Source: JAVKFY01 sp040223615
GTDB taxonomy: Bacteria; Pseudomonadota; Alphaproteobacteria; GCA-2731375
Length of the DNA stretch: 37,987 nt
Assembly (NCBI GenBank): GCA_040223615.1
Contig: JAVKFY010000033.1
Coordinates: 1 to 37,987, forward strand
Direction: 5' to 3'
Positions within the stretch are counted from its first letter, which is position 1. Each line of letters begins with the position of its first letter. This document shows positions 15,247 to 22,353 of this stretch, piece after piece. Under the pieces are notes generated by a model. It did not search any database. It saw nothing but the letters and a program-made list of their open reading frames with translations, and was not told the DNA's origin. The position numbers and the translations under genes are program-made.

Positions 15247-15332
15247 GTAGCCCGGATGGAGCGCAGCGCAATCCGGGGCTGAGTCTGACATCGGGCGCCG
15301 ACCCGGATTTCGCGTCGCTGCATCCAGGCTAC
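15247..15332. repeat. Palindromic repeat, GTAGCCCGGATG type
   Basis: Imperfect inverted repeat. The left arm starts GTAGCCCGGATGGAGCGCAG and ends AATCCGGG at 15277; the right arm starts CCCGGATTTCG at 15302 and ends GCATCCAGGCTAC. It resembles a repeat common in many proteobacterial genomes. It fills the gap between the aminotransferase and alanine dehydrogenase genes, and the transcript would fold into a long stem there. Only one copy is seen in the window. Confidence 0.85.
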
Positions 15333-15348
15333 AAAGTGGAGTGGTGAC

Positions 15349-16470
15349 ATGCGCGTCGGGGTGCCGAAGGAAATCAAGACCCAGGAGCATCGTGTCGGGC
15401 TGACGCCCGGCTCGGTGCGCGAGCTGGTGCACAACGGCCACGAGGTGCTGGTGCAGCACAATGCCGGGCACGACATCGGCCTGGACGACGAAGACTACGT
15501 TGCGGCCGGCGCCAGGATCGTGCCGGACGCGGCCGCCGTGTTCGCCGAGGCCGACATGGTTGTGAAGGTGAAGGAGCCGCAGGCGGGCGAGTGCGCAATG
15601 CTGCGCCCCGACCAGGTGCTGTTCACCTACCTGCACCTGGCGCCGGACCCGGAACAGACCACCGCGCTGATGGACAGCGGCGCCATCGCCATCGCCTACG
15701 AGACGGTGACCGACTCAAGTGGCGGCCTGCCGCTGCTGTCGCCGATGAGCGAGGTGGCGGGGCGGATGTCGATCCAGGCCGGCGCGCATTGCCTGGAAAT
15801 CACCCAGGGCGGGCGCGGCATGCTGCTGGGCGGCGTGCCCGGCGTGCTCGGCGCCAAGGTCGTGGTGTTGGGCGGCGGGGTGGTCGGCACCAACGCGGTG
15901 CGCATGGCGATGGGCCTGGAGGCCTCGGTCTTCGTGCTCGACATCAACCTGCGCCGGCTCTACGCCCTCGACCTGCAGTTCGGCCAGACCCTGAACACCG
16001 TGTTCTCCACCGTGAACAACCTGGAGGAGCACCTCTCGACCGCGGACCTGGTGGTCGGCGCGGTGCTGGTGCCCGGCGGGGCGGCGCCGAAACTGATGAC
16101 CGAGGATATGGTGCGGCGCATGAAGCGCGGCGCGGTGTTCGTCGACGTCTCCATCGACCAGGGCGGCTGTTCGGAGACCAGCCGGCCGACCACCCACGAT
16201 GCGCCGACCTATGTCGAGCACGGCGTGGTGCACTACTGCGTCACCAACATGCCGGGCGCGGTGGCGCGCACCTCGACCTTCGCGCTGAACAACGCGACCT
16301 TGCCATTCACGCTGGCGCTGGCGAACAAGGGGTGGCAGCGGGCGCTAGCCGACGACATCCACCTCAAGCACGGGCTCAACGTGGCCAAGGGCCAGATCAC
16401 CTACGAGGCGGTGGCGAACGACCAGGGTCGGCCGTTCACCCCGCCCGATGCCGTACTGGGAGCGGGCTGA
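15349..16470 (+). CDS. ald: Alanine dehydrogenase
   Basis: NAD-dependent L-alanine to pyruvate plus ammonia, reversible; 373 aa, family length. The N-terminus MRVGVPKEIKTQEHRVGLTP is diagnostic. Substrate residues K75 (VKVKEP) and H96 (TYLHLAPD) are present, as are the Rossmann motif VVVLGGGVVGTNAV (170-183), and FVDVSIDQGGCSET and NMPGAVARTST. GGAG lies 7 nt before the ATG. It ends in a TGATG junction with the hydrolase gene, so the two are translationally coupled. Beside a pyruvate-dependent transaminase, its natural job here is returning alanine to pyruvate. Confidence 0.96.
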   Translation: MRVGVPKEIKTQEHRVGLTPGSVRELVHNGHEVLVQHNAGHDIGLDDEDYVAAGARIVPDAAAVFAEADMVVKVKEPQAGECAMLRPDQVLFTYLHLAPDPEQTTALMDSGAIAIAYETVTDSSGGLPLLSPMSEVAGRMSIQAGAHCLEITQGGRGMLLGGVPGVLGAKVVVLGGGVVGTNAVRMAMGLEASVFVLDINLRRLYALDLQFGQTLNTVFSTVNNLEEHLSTADLVVGAVLVPGGAAPKLMTEDMVRRMKRGAVFVDVSIDQGGCSETSRPTTHDAPTYVEHGVVHYCVTNMPGAVARTSTFALNNATLPFTLALANKGWQRALADDIHLKHGLNVAKGQITYEAVANDQGRPFTPPDAVLGAG

Positions 16471-17711
16471 TGCAGCAGAATCTACGTGTCGACGGCGACC
16501 GGCTGTGGTCCAGCCTGATGCGCATGGCCGAGATCGGCGCCACGCCGAAGGGCGGCGTCAACCGGCAGGCCCTGACCGACGAGGACAAGCGCGGCCGCGA
16601 CCTGTTCGTCGAGTGGTGCCGCGAGGCCGGCTGCACGATCCGGATCGACGCGGTCGGCAACATCTTCGCCCGCCGGCCGGGCAAGAAGGCCGACCTGGCG
16701 CCGGTGCAGACCGGCAGCCACCTGGACAGCCAGCCGACCGGCGGCCGCTTCGACGGCGTCTACGGCGTGCTCGCCGGGCTGGAGGTGCTGCGCACGCTGA
16801 ACGATCGCGAGATCGAGACCGAACGCCCGGTCGAGCTGGTGGTCTGGACCAACGAGGAAGGCTGCCGCTACGCGCCGGCGATGATGGGCTCGGGCGTGCA
16901 TGTCGGCAAGTTCCCGCTGCCCGACGTGCTGGCGATGGTTGACCTGAAGGGGCTTGGCTTCGGCGAGGAGCTGGCGCGCATCGGCTATGCCGGCACCGAC
17001 AAGGTCGACCCGGCCGACGTCGCCGCCTTCTTCGAGGTGCATATCGAGCAGGGCCCGATCCTGGAGGCGGAGAAGAAGACCATCGGCGTGGTCAAGGGCG
17101 CGCAGGGCCAGCGCTGGTACGACATCGCCGTCACCGGCCAGGAGGCGCACGCCGGCCCGACGCCGATGAAGGTGCGCAAGGACGCGCTGGTGGGTGCGGC
17201 GCGCATCGTCGAGCTGGTCAACCGCATCGGCCTGGAGAACCAGCCCAACGCCTGCGCCACCGTCGGCCAGCTCGTGGTCAGCCCGAACTCGCGCAACACC
17301 ATTCCCGGCCGGGTCGAGTTCTCCGTCGACTTCCGCCACCCCGACGACGCCGTGCTCTCCAAGATGAAGGCGACCCTGGAGAGCGAGGCGGCGGGCATCT
17401 GCGCCGCCGCCGGCCTGGAACTGGACCTGAAGGAGATCTGGTACCAGCCGCCGCTGGCGTTCGACGCCAACTGCGTCGCCGCGGTCGCTGCCGGCGCCAA
17501 GGCCAACGGCTTCGAGGCGATGGAGATCATCTCCGGCGCCGGCCACGACGCCTGCAACATCGCCAGCGTCGCGCCGACCGGCATGATCTTCGTCCCCTGC
17601 GAAAACGGCATCAGCCACAACGAAGTCGAAAACGCCGAAAAGCCCGATATCGCGGCCGGCTGCGACGTGCTGCTCCAGGCGATCTTGGACCGCGCGAACG
17701 CGGTCGCTTGA
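16470..17711 (+). CDS. M20-family N-carbamoyl-amino-acid hydrolase (beta-ureidopropionase/allantoate amidohydrolase group)
   Basis: A 413-aa binuclear-zinc amidohydrolase that splits a carbamoyl or ureido group from an amino acid. Metal ligands: H84 (TGSHLDSQ), D95 (GGRFDGVYG), E130 (WTNEEG), H191 (EVHIEQGPILE) and H383 (ISHNEVEN). The lid/dimer domain (about 210-325) contains AHAGPTPMKVRKDA and SPNSRNTIPG, as in this group. Substrate could be N-carbamoyl-beta-alanine, a hydantoin-derived carbamoyl amino acid, or allantoate; the neighbouring omega-transaminase favours the first. ATG overlaps the ald stop by one base (TGATG). The frame is open much further upstream inside ald, which is not coding. 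Confidence 0.9.
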   Translation: MQQNLRVDGDRLWSSLMRMAEIGATPKGGVNRQALTDEDKRGRDLFVEWCREAGCTIRIDAVGNIFARRPGKKADLAPVQTGSHLDSQPTGGRFDGVYGVLAGLEVLRTLNDREIETERPVELVVWTNEEGCRYAPAMMGSGVHVGKFPLPDVLAMVDLKGLGFGEELARIGYAGTDKVDPADVAAFFEVHIEQGPILEAEKKTIGVVKGAQGQRWYDIAVTGQEAHAGPTPMKVRKDALVGAARIVELVNRIGLENQPNACATVGQLVVSPNSRNTIPGRVEFSVDFRHPDDAVLSKMKATLESEAAGICAAAGLELDLKEIWYQPPLAFDANCVAAVAAGAKANGFEAMEIISGAGHDACNIASVAPTGMIFVPCENGISHNEVENAEKPDIAAGCDVLLQAILDRANAVA

Positions 17712-17804
17712 GACTTCCGCGTGGATGCACAGATCAAGCACACGGGTTTCCGGTTAAATCCTTCCGGTCCTGCGCCCACCCCTCAACGCCTTTGCAAGTG
17801 CAGG

Positions 17805-17897
17805 GACGTGGATGGCCCGGACAAGCCGGGCCATGACGCGTTTTCTATGTTTTTCTGTAGCACCGTCATGCCCCGGCTTGTTCGGGGCATCCACGTC
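17805..17897. repeat. Palindromic repeat, DQVRHDG type, copy 1
   Basis: Left arm begins GACGTGGATGGCCCGGACAA and ends CCATGACG (17838); right arm CGTCATGCCCCGG.. ends ATCCACGTC. The arms are near-exact reverse complements, each with its own smaller hairpin (CCCGGACAAGCCGGG), so the RNA can form a cruciform-like fold. The 25-nt centre is T-rich (TTTTCTATGTTTTTC) and might terminate transcription. Confidence 0.88.
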
Positions 17898-18008
17898 CAG
17901 AAGCTGGACCGATCGGTCGCGGTTCTCCTGTCCGGTGCCGCCCGAGGCGGCGCAACCGCCTGAGCGGCACCAGCGAAACGACGATAATCGCAAGCTCAAC
18001 CGGACACC

Positions 18009-18090
18009 CGTGGATCAAGCTCGGGCATGACGAAGTTTCAGCTGCTCTCACATGCGGCGTCATGCCCGGGCCTGTCCCGGGGTATCCACG
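18009..18090. repeat. Palindromic repeat, DQVRHDG type, copy 2
   Basis: The right arm CGTCATGCCCGGGCCTGTCC..GTATCCACG (18058-18090) matches copy 1. The left arm (CGTGGATCAAGCTCGGGCAT, 18009-18032) is shortened, so one of the two sub-hairpins is lost. It ends 76 nt before the peptidase start. Confidence 0.82.
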
Positions 18091-18166
18091 CGCCGCCGAG
18101 TCGCGCGGTCGGAGAGGAATCGCCGTCGCGCTTGAGACCGGGGGCGTTCGGGCCTATGTGATACCG

Positions 18167-19021
18167 ATGGTATCTGTTCCAGGATTGAGCGGCTTCGTTG
18201 CCCGTTATCGCCGGCCTTTGGTCTCCGTGGTGCGTCTTGCGGGCGTGATCGGGCCGTCCGGGGGGCCGATGCGGCCGTCGTTGAACCTGGCCGGATTGGC
18301 CGGGCTGCTGGAGCGGGCGTTTCGCGGGCGGGTGTCGGCGGTGGCGCTGGCGATCAACTCGCCAGGCGGCTCGCCGGTGCAGTCGGCGCTGATCCACGAC
18401 CGTATTCGCCAGCTCAGCCACGAGAAGAACATCCCGGTCTTCGCCTTCTGCGAGGACGTGGCGGCCTCGGGCGGCTACTGGCTGGCCTGTGCCGGCGACG
18501 AGATCCACGCCAACGCCAACTCCATCGTCGGCTCGATCGGGGTGATCTCCGGTGGCTTCGGCTTCGACAAGGCGCTGGACAAGCTCGGCATCGACCGGCG
18601 GGTCTACACCGCCGGCGAGAAGAAGGGCTTCCTCGATCCGTTCCAGCCGGAGAACGAGACCGACGTGAAGCGGCTGAAGTCGTTGCAGAAGGAGATCCAT
18701 GACCAGTTCAAGGCGCACGTGCGCGGCCGGCGTGGCGAGCGGCTGAAAGGCACCGACCGCAAGCTGTTCACCGGCGAGTTCTGGACCGGGCAATCGGCGC
18801 TGCAGCTCGGCCTGGTCGACGGCATCGGCGAGCTGCGCCAGGTGATGCGCGACAGGTATGGCGACAAGACCCGGTTCCGCGTGCTGCAGCCGGGCCGCGG
18901 CTTCCTGCAACGCCGGTTGGGGCTGGTGCGTGGCGAAGGCTGGGACAGCGGGCTAAACTTGGCCGACGGGCTGGTCGCGGCGGTCGAGAGGCGCGCGCTG
19001 TGGCAGCGCTACGGGCTGTAG
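18167..19021 (+). CDS. S49-family serine peptidase (SppA-like)
   Basis: A Ser/Lys-dyad signal-peptide peptidase-like enzyme, 284 aa, single S49 domain. Key parts: RLAGVIGP (23-30), INSPGGSP (63-70), nucleophile S101 in EDVAASGGYWLACAGDEI, and a likely general base K153 in TAGEKKGFLDPF, 52 residues later as in Bacillus SppA. No convincing signal peptide or membrane helix is seen, so it may be cytosolic or peripheral. I set the start at ATG 18167; GTG 18158 is also possible, while an upstream extension would translate repeat sequence. It precedes the small Cys protein and glyQS. Confidence 0.9.
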   Translation: MVSVPGLSGFVARYRRPLVSVVRLAGVIGPSGGPMRPSLNLAGLAGLLERAFRGRVSAVALAINSPGGSPVQSALIHDRIRQLSHEKNIPVFAFCEDVAASGGYWLACAGDEIHANANSIVGSIGVISGGFGFDKALDKLGIDRRVYTAGEKKGFLDPFQPENETDVKRLKSLQKEIHDQFKAHVRGRRGERLKGTDRKLFTGEFWTGQSALQLGLVDGIGELRQVMRDRYGDKTRFRVLQPGRGFLQRRLGLVRGEGWDSGLNLADGLVAAVERRALWQRYGL

Positions 19022-19040
19022 GGTGTCTCATGTTCATCTT

Positions 19041-19054
19041 GCACCGGCCGGTGC
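19041..19054. promoter_or_regulatory. 14-bp perfect palindrome of unknown role
   Basis: GCACCGGCCGGTGC lies 20 nt after the peptidase stop and 39 nt before the next gene. It has no loop, so it suits a protein-binding site or chance in GC-rich DNA better than a hairpin. Confidence 0.3.
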
Positions 19055-19093
19055 GGAGTCCGCGCAAGCGGGCAACGACCTAGGGCGGCGGCG

Positions 19094-19291
19094 GTGATCG
19101 GGCTGCTGAAACTCGTGGTCGCGGCGGCGGCCATCATGGGCGCGGTGCAGGGCGTGCGCTCGCTGATCCAGCGCGGTCGCGCGGCGCCGCCGGCGAAGAC
19201 CGGCACGGATGCGGTGGAGATGAACGAATGCGCGGTCTGCGGCATCTATGCCGGCGCCCCCTGCGACAAACCGGAATGCCCGCTGGCGTAG
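19094..19291 (+). CDS. Small membrane-anchored Cys-motif protein (PP0621-like)
   Basis: A 65-aa protein. The N-terminal hydrophobic segment (about 3-24, MIGLLKLVVAAAAIMGAV) is followed by a basic linker and a C-terminal knuckle with C46, C49 (ECAVCGIY), C57 and C62 (PCDKPECPLA). The layout of an anchor plus a CxxC..C..C site resembles the PP0621 family, whose function is unknown. Four Cys could bind one metal ion. Start is GTG; no strong ribosome site is visible. It lies between the peptidase and the glyQ promoter, a gene order that suggests cotranscription with the peptidase. Confidence 0.75.
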   Translation: MIGLLKLVVAAAAIMGAVQGVRSLIQRGRAAPPAKTGTDAVEMNECAVCGIYAGAPCDKPECPLA

Positions 19292-19309
19292 GCCCGGCCT
19301 GACCCTGGC

Positions 19310-19337
19310 TTGACCCTCGCGCGCTGCGTGCTTAGGT
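19310..19337 (+). promoter_or_regulatory. Candidate promoter for glyQS
   Basis: TTGACC (19310-19315), a 16-nt spacer and TTAGGT (19332-19337). It gives a start about 24 nt before the glyQ ATG. The -35 box is close to consensus. Confidence 0.55.
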
Positions 19338-19367
19338 TCGCGCCGCGCTAGCCACCGAAAGCCCACC

Positions 19368-20270
19368 ATGCCCCGCAAGTCCGCGAAAAGCCTGACCTTT
19401 CAGGACCTTATCCTGACGCTGCAGACCTACTGGTCGGGCCAGGGCTGCGTCATCCTGCAGCCCTACGACATCGAGGTCGGCGCCGGCACCTTCCACTGGG
19501 CGACGACCCTGCGCGCGCTCGGGCCGAAGCCGTGGAACTGCGCCTACGTGCAGCCTTCGCGGCGGCCAACCGACGGCCGCTACGGCGAGAACCCGAACCG
19601 GCTACAGCACTACTACCAGTTCCAGGTGATGATGAAGCCGTCGCCGCCGGACCTCCAGGACCTGTATCTCGGTAGTCTGGATGCCATCGGCATCGACAGC
19701 GCCAACCACGATATCCGCTTCGTCGAAGATGACTGGGAGAGCCCGACGCTGGGCGCCTGGGGACTTGGCTGGGAAGTCTGGTGCGACGGCATGGAAGTCT
19801 CGCAGTTCACCTATTTCCAGCAGGTCGGCGGTTTCGACTGCCGGCCGGTGTCGGGCGAGCTGACCTACGGGATGGAGCGGCTGTGCATGTACGTGCAGGG
19901 CGTCGACAGCATCTTCGACATCGACTGGAACGGCGCCGGCGTGACCTATGGCGACGTCTATCTGCAGGCCGAGCGGGAATACTCGGCGCACAATTTCCAG
20001 CACACCAATCCGAAACTGCTGTTCCAGCATTTCGAGGATGCCGAGCAGGCCTGCGCGGAGCTGGTCGCGGCCAAGCTGGCATTGCCGGCCTACGACCAGT
20101 GCCTGAAGGCCTCGCACCTGTTCAACCTGCTGGACGCGCGCGGCGTGATCTCGGTGACCGAGCGGGCGAACTACATCGGCCGGGTGCGCGATCTGGCCAA
20201 GGCCTGCTGCGCGACGTGGCTGATCAGCCAGGGCGTGAATGTAGCGATCGAGGAACCGGCCGGTGGCTGA
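19368..20270 (+). CDS. glyQ: Glycine--tRNA ligase alpha subunit
   Basis: Catalytic alpha chain of the bacterial alpha2beta2 glycyl-tRNA synthetase, 300 aa. It contains the family start LTFQDLILTLQTYWSGQGCVILQPYDIEVGAGT (in two blocks) and class II motif regions YVQPSRRPTDGRYGENPNR and MEVSQFTYFQQVGG, plus GELTYGMERLCMYVQG. It activates glycine with ATP; the beta chain is needed for tRNA binding. It overlaps glyS by 8 nt, ensuring equal synthesis. A good promoter precedes it. Confidence 0.98.
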   Translation: MPRKSAKSLTFQDLILTLQTYWSGQGCVILQPYDIEVGAGTFHWATTLRALGPKPWNCAYVQPSRRPTDGRYGENPNRLQHYYQFQVMMKPSPPDLQDLYLGSLDAIGIDSANHDIRFVEDDWESPTLGAWGLGWEVWCDGMEVSQFTYFQQVGGFDCRPVSGELTYGMERLCMYVQGVDSIFDIDWNGAGVTYGDVYLQAEREYSAHNFQHTNPKLLFQHFEDAEQACAELVAAKLALPAYDQCLKASHLFNLLDARGVISVTERANYIGRVRDLAKACCATWLISQGVNVAIEEPAGG

Positions 20271-22344
20271 GCTCCTGCTGGAGTTGTTCTCGGAGGAGAT
20301 CCCCGCGCGCATGCAGATGCGGGCGGCGGTCGACCTGCGCCGGATGCTGACCGAGGCGCTGGGCGACGAGCTGAAGGCGACCGAGACCAAGGTACTGTAC
20401 GGCCCGCGCCGGATCGCGATCGTGCTGGACGGCCTGCCCGCCGCGCAGGCGGACCGGCGCGAGGAACGCCGTGGCCCGCGCGCCGACGCCCCGGACAAGG
20501 CGATCGAAGGCTTCCTGCGCGGCGCCGGCGTGACCCGCGAGCAATGCGAGGAACGCGAAACGCCGAAGGGCACCTTCCTGTTCGCGATCATCGACCAGAA
20601 AGGGCGGCCGACCGCGGAGGTGCTGGCCGAGGTGCTGCCTGACGTGCTGGGCAGGTTTACCTGGCCGAAGTCGATGCGCTGGGGAGACTCGGATTCGCGC
20701 TGGGTACGGCCGCTGCACTCGATCGTGGCGCTGCTCGACGGCGACGTGGTGCCGTTCGCGTTCGCCGGAGTGACGGCGGGCAACGAGACGCGCGGCCATC
20801 GGCTCCACGCCCCGAAGGTCTTCAAGGTGAAGAACGCGGCCGACTACGTGGAGAAGCTGCGCGCCGCCAAGGTGGTCGCCGATCCGGTCGAGCGGCGTAG
20901 CAGCATCGCGGCGGGCGCGGCGGCACTGGCGGAAGCTGAAGGGTTGCATCTGGTGCCCGACGCCGGGCTGCTGGACGAGCTGGCCGGGCTGGTAGAATGG
21001 CCGGTGGTGATGGCGGGCGGCTTCGACGAACGCTTCATGGACGTGCCGGAGGAGGTGCTGGTCACCTCGATGCGCAGCCACCAGAAGTACCTGGCGCTGC
21101 GCAAGCCGGACGGCGCGCTGGCACCGCGCTTCGTGGTCGTCGCCAACCTGGAGGCGGAAGACGGCGGCAGGCAGATCGTTGCCGGCAATCAGCGTGTCCT
21201 GCGGGCGCGGCTGTCGGATGCCGAGTTCTTCTGGCAAACCGACCGCGAGGCGCGGCTGGAGAGCCGGGTCGAGGCGCTGGACGGCATCGTCTTCCACGCC
21301 AGGCTCGGCACGCTCGGCGACAAGGTGAAACGCATCGAGCGGCTGGCGGCGCGGCTGGCCGACCACGTGCCGGGCGCCGACGACGAACAAGCCGCGCGCG
21401 CGGCCAGGCTGGCCAAGGCCGACCTCACGACCGGCATGGTCGGCGAGTTCCCGGAACTGCAGGGCGTCATGGGCCGTTATTACGCGCGTCACGACAAGGA
21501 GGCCGACGCGGTCTGCGAGGCGATCGCGCAGCACTATTCGCCGGTCGGCCCGTCCGACGACTGCCCGCGCGATCCGGTTGCGGTGGCCGTCGCGCTGGCC
21601 GACAAGATCGACACGCTGGTCGCGTTTTTCGGCATCGGCGAGACGCCGACCGGCAGCCGCGATCCCTTCGCGCTGCGTCGCGCCGCGCTGGGCGTGATCC
21701 GGCTGGTGTTGGAGAACGAGTTGCGGCTGCCGCTGAACACCGCTTTTATCTATGCCGGCGAGCAACTTCGCGGCATCCAGGGCTGGGAGGCGCCGGACCA
21801 GGCGTTGCTCGACTTCTTCGCCGAGCGGCTGCGGGTGTACCTGCGCGAGCAGGGCGCGCGGCACGACCTGATCACGGCGGTGTTCGGCGCCCGCGGCATT
21901 GGCCAGACGCACGACGACTTCACCGCGCTGGTCGCCAAGGTGGCGGCACTGGCCGGTTTTCTCGACACCCAGGCCGGCGGCGACCTGCTGGTCGCCTATC
22001 GCCGGGCCGCCAACATCGTGCGCGCGGAACGCACCTCGAAGACCAACGCCTGGCAGCCGGAGAGCGATGAGGTCGCGCACGATCGTTTCGTCGACGAGCG
22101 CGAGGAGGCGGTGTTTCATTCGGTCCGCGCGGTGCAGGGCTCGGGCGCCGACCCGGCCGACGCCGACGGTTTCGCCGCCTACCTGGTCGACCTGGCGCGG
22201 CTGCGCGATCCGGTCGATGCGTTCTTCGAGCACGTCACGGTTAACGATTCCGATCCAGCGATCCGCGACAATCGGCTGCGGTTGCTGGAAGATATGCGCC
22301 GGACGATGGATCAGGTGGCGGACTTCTCGCTGATCGAGGGATAG
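20263..22344 (+). CDS. glyS: Glycine--tRNA ligase beta subunit
   Basis: The tRNA-binding beta chain, 693 aa. It starts at GTG with AELLLELFSEEIPARMQ, the conserved N-terminus. Later blocks include YGPRRIAI, WPKSMRWGDSDSRWVRPLHS, an HD-type region RLAKADLTTGMVGEFPELQG and YYARHDKEADAVCEAI, and a C-terminal anticodon-binding domain. It overlaps glyQ and is 9 nt before ppdK, so the three genes form one transcription unit. Confidence 0.98.
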   Translation: MAELLLELFSEEIPARMQMRAAVDLRRMLTEALGDELKATETKVLYGPRRIAIVLDGLPAAQADRREERRGPRADAPDKAIEGFLRGAGVTREQCEERETPKGTFLFAIIDQKGRPTAEVLAEVLPDVLGRFTWPKSMRWGDSDSRWVRPLHSIVALLDGDVVPFAFAGVTAGNETRGHRLHAPKVFKVKNAADYVEKLRAAKVVADPVERRSSIAAGAAALAEAEGLHLVPDAGLLDELAGLVEWPVVMAGGFDERFMDVPEEVLVTSMRSHQKYLALRKPDGALAPRFVVVANLEAEDGGRQIVAGNQRVLRARLSDAEFFWQTDREARLESRVEALDGIVFHARLGTLGDKVKRIERLAARLADHVPGADDEQAARAARLAKADLTTGMVGEFPELQGVMGRYYARHDKEADAVCEAIAQHYSPVGPSDDCPRDPVAVAVALADKIDTLVAFFGIGETPTGSRDPFALRRAALGVIRLVLENELRLPLNTAFIYAGEQLRGIQGWEAPDQALLDFFAERLRVYLREQGARHDLITAVFGARGIGQTHDDFTALVAKVAALAGFLDTQAGGDLLVAYRRAANIVRAERTSKTNAWQPESDEVAHDRFVDEREEAVFHSVRAVQGSGADPADADGFAAYLVDLARLRDPVDAFFEHVTVNDSDPAIRDNRLRLLEDMRRTMDQVADFSLIEG

Positions 22345-22353
22345 GCGACGACG

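Larger units (their letters stand above)
17712..18166. other. 455-bp intergenic region with palindromic repeats only
   Basis: Between the hydrolase and peptidase genes. It holds two copies of the DQVRHDG-like palindromic element (17805-17897 and 18009-18090), separated by about 110 bp without any recognised feature. Frames that cross this stretch code repeat-derived peptides and were not accepted as genes. No clear promoter for the peptidase was found. Confidence 0.7.

Noticed and set aside
13846..15636. Minus-strand open frame of 596 codons opposite the aminotransferase and ald
   Set aside because: Same GC-rich artefact; it crosses a palindromic repeat and has no recognisable motif.
15349..16470. 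Ald considered as NAD(P) transhydrogenase alpha subunit, which is related
   Set aside because: The length, K75/H96 and the absence of a following membrane domain or beta subunit fit alanine dehydrogenase.
17805..18090. Repeated elements considered as a CRISPR array
   Set aside because: There are only two neighbouring copies, each an inverted repeat of 80-90 bp, with no uniform short direct repeats or spacers and no cas genes.
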